Under the pieces are notes generated by a model. The model did no database searches. It was not told where the DNA came from and saw nothing but the letters and a program-made list of their open reading frames with translations. Shown here piece by piece: positions 1 to 6,606 of a stretch of DNA of 64,000 nucleotides (within the stretch, counting starts at the first letter, position 1; every line of letters starts with the position of its first letter). This stretch comes from a virus. Location of the stretch: positions 1 to 64,000 of the IMG/VR virus record IMGVR_UViG_3300021961_000073; one strand, 5' to 3'. Made by a program: the position numbers and the translations under genes.

Positions 1-200
1 AACGGGATTTGGTTCCATTTTTCATCGTACACTGATACCGCATAATAATCTACATCATTTCGTCTATTAAATATCTTAAATGTGGTCATGTATACTTTAT
101 CAACTGGTGCCGACTTTAATTCTAAATATGCCGGCACCATCTCGTGGGCTATAGCTGCTTTAGATAACATAATCGCAGCTAAAATTATAACGAACCTCAT
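1..200 (-). CDS. secreted protein, possible pilus-chaperone-like (partial)
   Basis: The gene runs off the left edge and only the first 66 codons are visible. It opens with a signal peptide (hydrophobic residues 3-17, likely cleavage after AIA). The mature start, MVPAYLEL and then FKIFNRRNDVDYYAV, recalls the first Ig-like domain of periplasmic pilus chaperones, where an N-terminal strand precedes a T-x-x-x-x-N element. That is pattern resemblance only. It is the last visible member of a leftward operon of exported proteins and starts 18 bases after the stop of the pilin-like gene. The start is clear: the upstream sequence carries a GGAGTGAT-like ribosome site. Confidence 0.6.
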   Translation of the reverse strand, partial: MRFVIILAAIMLSKAAIAHEMVPAYLELKSAPVDKVYMTTFKIFNRRNDVDYYAVSVYDEKWNQIP

Positions 201-218
201 GACCACTATAATCACTCC

Positions 219-731
219 TTACTTGGCAATGCACTCCGCTACTACCAAAGCTGTATAGTTACCAGCTGGTAAAGCCTTTGTATCGCCGTAGTCCATTTGG
301 GATGAAACCTTAAAACGAGTAGTACCTGCTACGGTTAGGTCATACTCATGGGTGTTTTCGTATTCAATCTTATCCGTATCATAGTTAGCCATACCAGTAT
401 CAGATACTGAAGAAACTTCTACGTCTCCACTGAAAGATTTGGTATCAGGCAAAGATGGTGAGGATGAGAAAGAAACTGGATATGAGATCTTACCCTTATA
501 AGCATCAGCCAAAGCAACATCAAAGCGGATAATGGGTTGTACGCCACCATCGGCTGGGGCAGTGCTAAGTCTGCTTGCAAGAGGTGTTCCATATACACCC
601 TGTACTTCTGTAAAAATTGAGCACTTGGACTCAACCGATCCTGTAATAGGGGCTTCTTCTGATGCCGCCATACTAAAAGGAACAACTGCCATAGACACCA
701 AAAAAGAACCTGCTAGAACTTTTTTAAGCAT
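219..731 (-). CDS. secreted pilin-like beta protein, 170 aa
   Basis: The first 22 residues form a classical signal peptide (KK, then a hydrophobic stretch ending FSMA|A), so the product is exported. The mature chain is strand-rich with no helix-forming stretch. It has one cysteine near the N-terminus (SKCSIF) and one four residues from the C-terminus (AECIAK), and a penultimate LPAGNYTA strand. This disulfide-bracketed layout with a terminal beta strand is typical of chaperone-assembled pilins and spore-coat-U-like proteins. I cannot assign a family. The chaperone-like partial gene immediately downstream strengthens the reading. Ten bases separate it from the upstream secreted gene. It could equally be an outer-surface decoration protein. 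Confidence 0.7.
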   Translation of the reverse strand: MLKKVLAGSFLVSMAVVPFSMAASEEAPITGSVESKCSIFTEVQGVYGTPLASRLSTAPADGGVQPIIRFDVALADAYKGKISYPVSFSSSPSLPDTKSFSGDVEVSSVSDTGMANYDTDKIEYENTHEYDLTVAGTTRFKVSSQMDYGDTKALPAGNYTALVVAECIAK

Positions 732-740
732 TCTTTTCTC

Positions 741-1607
741 CTATCGATCGTACTGTGATCGAATTATTTCGTTAAATTTTCGATCTTCGGCTAGGCTTTT
801 AAATCCTCTCCGATTATCGTTTAATGTGGCATCTTTAATTTCAATTGTTTCCTCATATACTTTACCATCCATAATTACAGCATAATAATTATCGAATTCA
901 GGTTTAAGAGCCATTTGATCAAAGAGAGCAGAGAGTTTAGCAGCATCAATCATTAATGGATTAATGTCGCTAGCTAGCTTTCTTCTTTTATCTTCTTCGT
1001 CTAGCTTCGACTCTTCCTCTTTGGCCTTTTTCTCTTCTTCATCTTCCTCATGCTGTTTCGCTAACGCATCTTTTACTTCATCCGATTCTAACGGATCTTC
1101 TTGGGGCGGTACTAAGTCTAATGGATTTTTTTCCTTAGGGGGCTGAGGGCATAAAGGGTTTGCAGTTGGATTAACACAATCATCGAAACGATAACTATAT
1201 CTAATATCTGCATCCGTGACTTCACCTTCTCCCGTTGTCTCTATACTTCCTTTACCCCATAACTCTTTTGGTACATTTGCTACAGGTAGTCCTTTATCGA
1301 TGGTTGTGCCAGACTTACCTGACCAATCATCTGTATTTGAAAATATCTTACCGGTTTCTACTGCATTATCATTAGAGATAGTTACAGTAAAATCATCCGC
1401 TTGTTCTTTTTCAACTGTGTAACGATAACGAATAAAATTGACAATTAATCCAGTCTCGGGTGGAAGAACAATCCCCATATCCCAAGATCTAGCACCATTG
1501 GCTGCAGCATTGCCTGATACTCCACTTTGTGTCTCAGATAACGCTGAGAATGGCAGTAACAAGAAGGACAAGGCTAAGGCCGATGCTCGTGACCAAACTG
1601 TCGTCAT
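741..1607 (-). CDS. secreted protein with charged coiled segment, 288 aa
   Basis: Unrecognised. Residues 1-24 are a signal peptide (long LALSFLLLPFSA core, cleavage after LSE or SA). Residues about 25-125 look beta-rich. Two cysteines near residues 143 and 152 flank a Pro/Asn-rich linker. Residues about 175-215 are almost entirely Glu, Lys and Asp and should form a coiled coil or extended charged helix. The last 70 residues look globular. The ATG at 1607 follows GAGGAG by 8 bases, and the gene overlaps the end of the preceding gene by 74 bases in another frame, suggesting translational coupling. Its place between secreted neighbours points to the periplasm or cell surface. Confidence 0.7.
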   Translation of the reverse strand: MTTVWSRASALALSFLLLPFSALSETQSGVSGNAAANGARSWDMGIVLPPETGLIVNFIRYRYTVEKEQADDFTVTISNDNAVETGKIFSNTDDWSGKSGTTIDKGLPVANVPKELWGKGSIETTGEGEVTDADIRYSYRFDDCVNPTANPLCPQPPKEKNPLDLVPPQEDPLESDEVKDALAKQHEEDEEEKKAKEEESKLDEEDKRRKLASDINPLMIDAAKLSALFDQMALKPEFDNYYAVIMDGKVYEETIEIKDATLNDNRRGFKSLAEDRKFNEIIRSQYDR

Positions 1608-2100
1608 CCATTACACTCCTCATTGTATCTTCAGGCTTAGGAGCTTTTTCTTCATCTGCTTGCCAAGCTGCTCTAGCCTCAGGACCAATTAAACCATCAT
1701 ATGGACAAGGAGTACCAGCATTCATCATGGCATCAAATACTCTCTTATCCTGACACATAACAGAAACTGCTGCAACTTTCATTCCCATATCATATAGCGT
1801 TTTAGCATTCTTTAACTTTTCACAGTTCATATCCCGAACTGTCTTACCAGCAGATAAACCTAAAATCTGGGTTTGAACTGCCCCAGCAACCCCGACTGTA
1901 CATAGATCCGAATTTGACGTATTAATAGTTGGTGAAATAGCCGATGGTGGCGGTGATTTCACCGTGGTTGTCGAATCTATCCTACTCGTGTTATCCGTAA
2001 TAATAGGTTCTACTTCTGGTGTATTTTGTTGTGCAAAAGCAGGCTGGCATGCACCAGCTATTGCTAATACTACTAAACCCATGAAAATCTTTCTCATCAC
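1534..2100 (-). CDS. secreted protein with C-terminal membrane helix, 188 aa
   Basis: Unrecognised. The N-terminus is a signal peptide (MMRKIFMGLVVLAIAGACQPAFAQ begins it; cleavage after AFA is likely). A lipoprotein site at the AGAC position is poor because residue -3 is Ala. A Ser/Pro/Thr-rich linker follows, then a compact domain at about residues 65-150 with four cysteines, and finally a hydrophobic C-terminal helix (residues 170-188). The layout suggests a periplasmic domain tethered by its C-terminus. It is the first gene of the leftmost operon, and a near-consensus late promoter box lies 27 bases upstream. Confidence 0.7.
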   Translation of the reverse strand: MMRKIFMGLVVLAIAGACQPAFAQQNTPEVEPIITDNTSRIDSTTTVKSPPPSAISPTINTSNSDLCTVGVAGAVQTQILGLSAGKTVRDMNCEKLKNAKTLYDMGMKVAAVSVMCQDKRVFDAMMNAGTPCPYDGLIGPEARAAWQADEEKAPKPEDTMRSVMDDDSLVTSIGLSLVLLVTAILSVI

Positions 2101-2126
2101 TCATAATCCTAAAACTTATATAATGC

Positions 2127-2134
2127 TATTTATG
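2127..2134 (-). promoter_or_regulatory. possible late promoter (CATAAATA)
   Basis: Read on the minus strand the box is CATAAATA, one mismatch from the T4-type late consensus TATAAATA, and it lies 27 bases upstream of the start of the leftmost secreted operon. It overlaps the last bases of the hairpin that closes the previous operon. The first-base mismatch keeps confidence moderate. Confidence 0.45.
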
Positions 2135-2165
2135 CGTGGCCTACCCTTTAAGTAAGCCACGCATA
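2131..2165 (-). terminator. inter-operon hairpin
   Basis: A perfect 10-bp inverted repeat, TATGCGTGGC at 2131-2140 and GCCACGCATA at 2156-2165, encloses a 15-base loop. It sits 8 bases beyond the stop of the EF-hand gene and before the next leftward gene. It is probably the terminator or 3' end stabiliser of the lipase-to-EF-hand operon, although no run of U follows it. Confidence 0.6.
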
Positions 2166-2172
2166 AGCTATT

Positions 2173-2520
2173 TTACTTCTTGTCCGATTTATCTTCGGAC
2201 TTTCTACTTTTAATAGCATCTGCGCCAAAGAACGCAGCTACTAGTGCCGATATAGCTACAAAGTATGTTGGAGCAATATCGCCGATAATTTCAGCAGCCT
2301 TATCCGCACCGATAAACGATGTGAATAAGATCGTTGCTGGATACAAAAGCATACCGAACAAAGCAAACCACGTCATCTTGCGCATTGCATCACGCTGCGC
2401 ATCAGCATCTTCCAGTTCTTTTCTTTTAAACTCAAGATGCATTGCCAGCTCTTCGTTAGAGACGTGACCATCACCATTAGCGTCAATAGCCTTGGCGGCT
2501 TCGTCGTCGATAGTGGCCAT
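2173..2520 (-). CDS. EF-hand membrane protein, 115 aa
   Basis: Residues 13-24 form a canonical calcium-binding EF-hand loop, DANGDGHVSNEE, with acidic or oxygen ligands at loop positions 1, 3, 5, 9 and 12. A charged helix (about residues 25-47) leads into two hydrophobic helices (about 50-70 and 80-100), and the tail is Lys/Asp-rich. A single EF-hand joined to a two-helix membrane hairpin would suit a calcium-responsive membrane protein. A holin-like role is a guess based on size and topology. It is the last gene of the lipase operon, with a hairpin just beyond it. Confidence 0.75.
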   Translation of the reverse strand: MATIDDEAAKAIDANGDGHVSNEELAMHLEFKRKELEDADAQRDAMRKMTWFALFGMLLYPATILFTSFIGADKAAEIIGDIAPTYFVAISALVAAFFGADAIKSRKSEDKSDKK

Positions 2521-2682
2521 TTATTTTTCCTTTTTCCAGATTTGATATGCGCCATAGGCAATAGCTGCATAAGCTGCGTATTTTGCAAGCCCACCAGCTA
2601 AGATGATAACGACACCAACCGCAATCAGAGCAGCGCCGTTTGATGAGGTTCTTTCTAGAACCCTAGCCTTTAACCAGCTCAT
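2521..2682 (-). CDS. small membrane protein, 53 aa
   Basis: An uninterrupted 53-codon frame starts at an ATG that overlaps the stop of the upstream Ala/Pro gene (ATGA arrangement) and ends directly against the start of the EF-hand gene. Residues 17-48 are almost continuously hydrophobic and rich in Ala, Gly and Val, making one long or two short membrane helices. The ends are charged (KARVLER and WKKEK). The tight coupling on both sides is the main argument that it is a real gene. Function unknown. Confidence 0.65.
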   Translation of the reverse strand: MSWLKARVLERTSSNGAALIAVGVVIILAGGLAKYAAYAAIAYGAYQIWKKEK

Positions 2683-2894
2683 TGCTTAGCTGCCGGGGCA
2701 GGAGCATCTGCCGCTGGTGCAGGAGCTGCTACAGGTGCAGGAGCATCTGCCGCTGGTGCAGGAGCTGCTACAGGTGCAGGAGCTGCTACAGGTGCAGGCG
2801 CAGGAGAAATTTCTTCAATTACCTCCTTGTTGAAAATTGCTATAGCAGCTACAATAGCAGCTATAACGGCGATAGCTATTACGATCTTTTTCAT
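2679..2894 (-). CDS. membrane-anchored Ala/Pro-repeat protein, 71 aa
   Basis: Residues 4-22 are a membrane anchor (IVIAIAVIAAIVAAIAIF). After a short acidic stretch, the last 40 residues consist only of Ala, Pro, Val, Asp and a final Lys-Gln, in repeats of the type APVAAPAPAADAP. Such Ala/Pro arms are stiff extended linkers like those of TonB, which cross the periplasm. With one N-terminal anchor this would put the arm in the periplasm or cytoplasm. Function unknown. It is encoded in the same operon as two other small membrane proteins, and the DNA repeats behind the arm suggest that its length changes. Confidence 0.65.
   Translation of the reverse strand: MKKIVIAIAVIAAIVAAIAIFNKEVIEEISPAPAPVAAPAPVAAPAPAADAPAPVAAPAPAADAPAPAAKQ
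2698..2793. repeat. 39-nt tandem repeats inside the Ala/Pro gene
   Basis: Two exact 39-base copies lie head to tail at 2698-2736 and 2737-2775, followed by an 18-base copy of the unit's end at 2776-2793. They keep the reading frame and encode 13-residue Ala/Pro units, so slippage or recombination would lengthen or shorten the protein arm without breaking it. Confidence 0.9.
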
Positions 2895-3169
2895 TTGTTT
2901 TCTAACTCCTTTATTCGAGCCTCTAGCTCATCAATTTTCTTGGTAACATACGGATACTTTTTTCTCCAAGCATCCGTAGGTTGTTCTAGCCAAGTCCATC
3001 CGTATTTAGCCACGAGACTATCCAAGAATTTGTCTAATTTGGCATAACACCATAGACCCGCTCTTGTATCTTTGAAATAGGCGAGAAATGCCGCGCCTAC
3101 CAATGATCCAGCGATTGCTGTCCATATCCACAGCGTATCACCGAACATTCTTTCGATCATTTCGATCAT
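2891..3169 (-). CDS. small membrane protein with C-terminal coiled coil, 92 aa
   Basis: Unrecognised. One membrane helix lies at about residues 12-31 (LWIWTAIAGSLVGAAFLAYF). A Trp/Tyr-rich middle follows, and the C-terminal 18 residues (KKIDELEARIKELENK region) form a heptad coiled coil. It overlaps its neighbours by 4 bases on each side, so it is translationally coupled within the lipase operon. Together with the Ala/Pro and 53-residue proteins it makes a cluster of tiny membrane proteins, the usual composition of a phage lysis or envelope module. No individual family could be recognised. Confidence 0.65.
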   Translation of the reverse strand: MIEMIERMFGDTLWIWTAIAGSLVGAAFLAYFKDTRAGLWCYAKLDKFLDSLVAKYGWTWLEQPTDAWRKKYPYVTKKIDELEARIKELENK

Positions 3170-3459
3170 TTCATTAAACCTTGTATTGTTTTTAACGCTT
3201 TTTTAGCATGTGGGTGCCGAGGATTAACGGCAACTACTTCGCCATTAACAAAATCCGATATATTAGCAGATTTACCCAGGTCCGATATTACTTTGTGTAA
3301 TTGATCTTTCTTATCGAACTTTATTTCAAAGTTAGGTTTACCCCGTACTTCTACCCATTTCCGGTCACCCTTGTTCCACATCTTTAATACATCTTGATGT
3401 TTATCACGTATCAATTGTAATAATACGGTTTCGCTAATATATTGACCGAATCTTATCAT
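3166..3459 (-). CDS. conserved hypothetical, 97 aa
   Basis: Unrecognised soluble basic protein without a signal peptide or membrane helix. It has an N-terminal helix (QYISETVLLQLIRDK), a central stretch that looks like beta strands (KWVEVRGKPNFEIKF) and a Lys/His-rich end (NPRHPHAKKALK). It overlaps both neighbours by 4 bases (ATGA junctions), so it belongs to the nuclease-lipase operon. The lysine content would allow nucleic-acid binding, but nothing more can be said. Confidence 0.55.
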   Translation of the reverse strand: MIRFGQYISETVLLQLIRDKHQDVLKMWNKGDRKWVEVRGKPNFEIKFDKKDQLHKVISDLGKSANISDFVNGEVVAVNPRHPHAKKALKTIQGLMK

Positions 3460-3941
3460 TTTGCATCATCTATTTCTTGTTGAGATACTACACCTTCAGA
3501 TATAAGTCGTGCCCTGTTAATCATGTGTTGTGCTTGAACATCATCTTTATTTTGACCATGGTATGGAACAGCATGTCCTTCTTTTACAAGGATTTCAGAT
3601 ACCCTTGCTTCACGATCTTCTGGGGTATAATAAACTGCAAAGTCTCCTAGGATACGACCAAACTTGCCTTTAGCATCATCGCCATCTTTTTCTAAAGTTG
3701 TAACAAGATGTGCTCCATGCTTGAGCAAATATTTGAGTCTGTCTTTCGATGCAGTCCCGAATACTTTTTCGACCTTATCTGATGTTCTTGACTCAGGAGT
3801 GTCAATACCCATAATCCGAACACGCTCCCCAGTAAGGACAATATTAAAACCAAGATCAATGTTGACATCGACAGTATCTCCGTCTACTACTCTTACAATT
3901 TCGACAGGATAAGTTCTATTCGCTGGTGGAAGATTGGCCAT
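3456..3941 (-). CDS. thermonuclease-like (SNase fold) nuclease, 161 aa
   Basis: A staphylococcal-nuclease-type domain covers residues about 12-150. The hallmark active-site residues are present: VVDGDT (Asp20, Asp22), RVRIMGIDTPE (Arg42, Asp47, Thr48, Glu50) and the second catalytic arginine in KFGRILG (Arg96). The family cleaves DNA or RNA using calcium. There is no signal peptide, so it would act inside the host cell, perhaps on host nucleic acid, or be released at lysis. The size is close to the 149-residue mature staphylococcal enzyme. It overlaps the upstream lipase gene by 26 bases. Confidence 0.88.
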   Translation of the reverse strand: MANLPPANRTYPVEIVRVVDGDTVDVNIDLGFNIVLTGERVRIMGIDTPESRTSDKVEKVFGTASKDRLKYLLKHGAHLVTTLEKDGDDAKGKFGRILGDFAVYYTPEDREARVSEILVKEGHAVPYHGQNKDDVQAQHMINRARLISEGVVSQQEIDDAK

Positions 3942-4653
3942 AGGCTTTCTCCGTTGCTGCTACGTAATTAGGCATAGAATGATCTTTTAAACCATCTAGT
4001 AAGCCAGCTTTGTAGCCTCTTACCTTATCCTTAAATCTTTGCCATGGTGTCATCTTACGAATATTACCATAGTGATTAATATATACCAACGTGCCATGAT
4101 GGTGATAACCCATAATAGCAAATGGTACTTTTGGCACTACATCATTGTTGTTTACATATCTATAATGCTCAACTTTTACAAGCTTATGCCATCCAAATGC
4201 ACCTACACGTGGTGATCCGAATGTATATAAACATTCTACATTTGGCATTAGTCTGCTAGCTGCGATGGTAGCCATTGCGCCACCAAGTGAATGCCCACAG
4301 ATGAATACTTTATGTCCTTCTTTGAGATTCTTATCCATGCACTCTTGGATCTCGTCCCAAACGTTATCTACTTCAGTTTGGAATCCGTCGTGTACCCTTC
4401 TACCAATCATGGCTTTATCTGGGAATGCATTTAGATCTGCTTTTAGATCATTCCATGAGGTAGGCTCTGTACCTCTAAATGCAAGAACGAACTCGGTATC
4501 GTTCCAAACTATATGAACTTGTGCACCATCATCATCTATGAATTGGTGTTTTTTAAATCCTAGCTTTTTGGAGATCTTCTTACCTTCTGCCAGGTTTTGA
4601 TATGCCATAAGCGCTAGCTGCGCCATAACATAGGACTTCTCCTTGTTATCCAT
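3916..4653 (-). CDS. class 3 lipase, 245 aa
   Basis: An alpha/beta-hydrolase of the Lipase_3 family, complete in its motifs: the FRGTEP element before the oxyanion region (59-64), the nucleophile elbow GHSLGGA with Ser122, the YTFGSPRVG strand, Asp171 in NNNDVVP and His225 in KDHSMPNY. The family hydrolyses triacylglycerols and some phospholipids. No signal peptide is present, so export would need a holin or lysis. It heads the leftward operon, has an AGGAG ribosome site 7 bases before the ATG and an exact late promoter 63 bases upstream. Attack on host membrane lipids is an inference from context. Confidence 0.9.
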   Translation of the reverse strand: MDNKEKSYVMAQLALMAYQNLAEGKKISKKLGFKKHQFIDDDGAQVHIVWNDTEFVLAFRGTEPTSWNDLKADLNAFPDKAMIGRRVHDGFQTEVDNVWDEIQECMDKNLKEGHKVFICGHSLGGAMATIAASRLMPNVECLYTFGSPRVGAFGWHKLVKVEHYRYVNNNDVVPKVPFAIMGYHHHGTLVYINHYGNIRKMTPWQRFKDKVRGYKAGLLDGLKDHSMPNYVAATEKAYGQSSTSE

Positions 4654-4715
4654 ATTATTCTCCTGTTGAATTATGATTATAGCAAAAGAATAATATGGGG
4701 GTCAACGCACGTCAT

Positions 4716-4723
4716 TATTTATA
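4716..4723 (-). promoter_or_regulatory. late promoter TATAAATA for the lipase operon
   Basis: The minus strand reads an exact TATAAATA, the T4-type late promoter, 63 bases upstream of the lipase ATG. It lies in the 116-base divergent gap between the lipase operon and the rightward oxygenase gene. Late expression suits a lysis or envelope role. Confidence 0.75.
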
Positions 4724-4769
4724 GTATAATAGATACTAAAATATGATAGTTATCATCTGGAGTTACTTT

Positions 4770-5456
4770 ATGCAGGATTTGACCCTACTTCCGGTCTTTG
4801 CTAGTCCTCTTGCAGTGTATAATTTAGGTTCTACTGTAAAAGATCTGAATAAACAATTGGTAAAAGATATTGATGCTGAAGTTGCATATAAACCTAGAAA
4901 TCGATCCTTTTTCAGCGCTAAACAAACTAGATTAGGTATAGAAGACACCTATTTTAGTTTTAAAGAACTTCGAGAGATTTTAAAACCATTATATTTTTCA
5001 ATGATGGCTAGATATGGTGCTCCGAAAGATATACTTAAGGAAACCTCTTTACACGGTCTATGGGGAAATGTTATAAATGAAGTAGGAGGATTTTCTGAGC
5101 CTCATACACATGGTAGTGGTAATACATTTTTTACGGGAATATATTATCCAGCTGGAAATGAAGACGAAGATTTAGATCAATTTGATCATAATGATTATAT
5201 TATTTCGTGGCAAACCGCTAGAAAAGATATGAACCTCGAAGGTTGCTTGCAAATTCATAGCCCAGGATTTTATGAAAAGAAATTAATTAGACCTGATGTA
5301 CAATATGATCACACCACTCTTTTTGATGCTAGGCTGATAGTTAAGCCTAGACAATCTATGGTTATAATGTTTCCTGCTTACATGTCTCATATGGTTTTTC
5401 CAGTTAAGACCCAACTTCCCCGATACAGTATATCCTTTGCTGTAGACAGAATATAA
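4770..5456 (+). CDS. 2-oxoglutarate/Fe(II) oxygenase, 228 aa
   Basis: The core GGFSEPHTHGSG followed by FFTGIYYP matches the metal-binding strand of the 2OG-FeII_Oxy_5 group found in marine phages; His112 and His114 are candidate ligands. The second half ends in MFPAYMSHMVFP with His207 and a basic residue (Arg218) that would bind 2-oxoglutarate. I place the start at 4770 because GGAG lies 7 bases before it; an ATG at 4743 in the same frame has no ribosome site. The substrate is unknown. It is the first rightward gene after the divergent region. Confidence 0.8.
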   Translation: MQDLTLLPVFASPLAVYNLGSTVKDLNKQLVKDIDAEVAYKPRNRSFFSAKQTRLGIEDTYFSFKELREILKPLYFSMMARYGAPKDILKETSLHGLWGNVINEVGGFSEPHTHGSGNTFFTGIYYPAGNEDEDLDQFDHNDYIISWQTARKDMNLEGCLQIHSPGFYEKKLIRPDVQYDHTTLFDARLIVKPRQSMVIMFPAYMSHMVFPVKTQLPRYSISFAVDRI

Positions 5457-5479
5457 AAATTTCAAAAAAAATGAATTTA

Positions 5480-5513
5480 GGGGGTTTACAAATGGGCTGT
5501 AAAGTGTTATATT
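5480..5513 (+). promoter_or_regulatory. early-type sigma70 promoter A (G-tract class)
   Basis: GGGGG at 5480-5484 is joined directly to the -35 box TTTACA (5485-5490). A 17-base spacer leads to the -10 box TATATT (5508-5513). A/T-rich sequence precedes it. It drives a group of two tiny genes and the rubrerythrin gene. The -35 fits the GTTTAC form known from T4 early promoters. Confidence 0.8.
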
Positions 5514-5537
5514 ACTAGTATGAAAAAGGAAAAGAAA

Positions 5538-5657
5538 ATGAACGATTCAATAGAATTTCAGCTCCGTCAGATAAAAAAGAAGATCGAAGAACTTCAAGAC
5601 GAATTAGATACTCTTTTCGAAGAGGAAGCTCAATTTCTAATGGAAAAGGATAGCTAA
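5538..5657 (+). CDS. tiny coiled-coil protein, 39 aa
   Basis: A 39-codon frame starts 25 bases after promoter A with AAAGGAAAAG upstream of the ATG. The peptide is almost one charged helix (QLRQIKKKIEELQDELDTLF) with hydrophobic residues in heptad register. Its stop codon overlaps the start of the next gene by one base. Phage early regions commonly hold such host-takeover peptides, but its function is unknown. Confidence 0.6.
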   Translation: MNDSIEFQLRQIKKKIEELQDELDTLFEEEAQFLMEKDS

Positions 5658-5836
5658 TGAAACTATACCTTATCGAATCTACTAACCTTAAATGGGGGAA
5701 TACCTTTACCCTTAGTGAAAGGTTTACTACAAGGGCAAAGGCAAAGGCCTATATAAAGAAGCTAGAAGATAATGAGTATTATACCGAACTCCCATGGGAT
5801 TTCGAACATAAAATAATCTCAGAGGAGATTTCATAA
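5657..5836 (+). CDS. small hypothetical protein, 59 aa
   Basis: Unrecognised 59-residue protein squeezed between two coupled neighbours: its ATG shares a base with the previous stop and its stop abuts the next ATG. It begins with a strand (KLYLIEST), has a basic helix (TTRAKAKAYIKKLEDN) and an acidic end. The layout resembles small single-domain early phage proteins, with no family match that I can see. Confidence 0.6.
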   Translation: MKLYLIESTNLKWGNTFTLSERFTTRAKAKAYIKKLEDNEYYTELPWDFEHKIISEEIS

Positions 5837-6223
5837 ATGGGATTAGCTGGTAGCAAGACAGAAGATAACCTAAGGGAGGCTTTTGCTAATGAAAGCCAAG
5901 ACCACCGGTTGTTTTTGTATTATGCACAAATAGCTGAATTTGAAGGCTATCATGATGCAGCAGCAGCTTTGAGGGCAACTGCTGAAGCAGAATCGGGTCA
6001 TGCCCACGGACATCTCGAATACCTTGAGAGTGATCAAACCTCAGAGAATTTAAAAATTGCTATTGACAGAGAAACCAATAGCTATGCTAATGTGTATCCT
6101 GCTATGGCTCGCACTGCTCGTGAAGAAGGATTTGATGATATAGCTGAATGGTTTGAGATGCTAACAAAGGCCGAAAACTATCATCTGAGCCGTTTAAAGA
6201 AGGCTTTAGAAAGGATTATCTAA
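5837..6223 (+). CDS. rubrerythrin-like diiron ferritin-fold protein, 128 aa
   Basis: A four-helix ferritin-like domain with the metal-ligand pattern of rubrerythrins: Glu19 in FANES, Glu36 in EFEGY, a first ExxH (Glu52-His55 in AESGH), Glu79 in the third helix and a second ExxH (Glu113-His116 in AENYH). The C-terminal rubredoxin domain of classical rubrerythrins is missing, as in the short erythrin-type forms. The family reduces hydrogen peroxide or handles iron. In a phage it might protect the infected cell from peroxide, which is an inference. It is the last gene under promoter A, with AGAGGAG before the start. Confidence 0.85.
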   Translation: MGLAGSKTEDNLREAFANESQDHRLFLYYAQIAEFEGYHDAAAALRATAEAESGHAHGHLEYLESDQTSENLKIAIDRETNSYANVYPAMARTAREEGFDDIAEWFEMLTKAENYHLSRLKKALERII

Positions 6224-6268
6224 TTTTTTTCAAAAAAAATGAAAAAAAAATGAACTTTTTTCCATTTA

Positions 6269-6302
6269 GGGGGTTTACATTTTAATAGAAAACCATTATA
6301 TT
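6269..6302 (+). promoter_or_regulatory. early-type sigma70 promoter B (G-tract class)
   Basis: GGGGG (6269-6273), -35 TTTACA (6274-6279), 17-base spacer, -10 TATATT (6297-6302). The preceding 45 bases are almost only A and T and would act as an UP element. It heads the operon for the 86-residue protein, the nucleotidase and the CoA-transferase. The 113-base gap before 6337 holds only this promoter region. Confidence 0.85.
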
Positions 6303-6336
6303 AATAATGTAAACAAAGGAAAAGGAATACACACAG

Positions 6337-6597
6337 ATGACAAGCTTTACTTCAATCCTCGATATGAACGAAGTTGATGAACTCCCTCCAGCTGATTCGA
6401 AGATCGTATATCAGTATTACGATGATGAATTAGGACATTGCGAAGTTTCCAGCTTCCTTGGAGATGGTTCTGAAAAAGACGTCATCCGCACAGTTGATAC
6501 GTTACGCACTCTTGCAAATGATGATCATCACATCTTCATAGAAGGGTTTAGGCAGCGTGACGAAGACCGCGCATACTGTGTAATCTTAGGTTCTTAA
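6337..6597 (+). CDS. hypothetical acidic protein, 86 aa
   Basis: Unrecognised, soluble and acidic, with no signal or membrane segment. Its predicted layout alternates strands and one helix: IVYQYYDDELGHCEVSSF is a likely beta hairpin, and DVIRTVDTLRTLA a helix, ending in a strand (AYCVILGS). It starts 35 bases after promoter B with AAAGGAAAAGG before the ATG and is followed 9 bases later by the nucleotidase gene. Confidence 0.65.
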   Translation: MTSFTSILDMNEVDELPPADSKIVYQYYDDELGHCEVSSFLGDGSEKDVIRTVDTLRTLANDDHHIFIEGFRQRDEDRAYCVILGS

Positions 6598-6606
6598 GGA
6601 TATAAT

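Noticed and set aside
2682-3047. Plus-strand frame of 121 codons rich in Cys and Arg
   Set aside because: It is the antisense of the Ala/Pro repeat gene; its composition (repeated CRSICRWCRSCY) is an artefact of the repeats and it has no ribosome site.
4743-4769. Upstream ATG extending the first oxygenase
   Set aside because: No ribosome site precedes it, whereas GGAG is well placed for the ATG at 4770.
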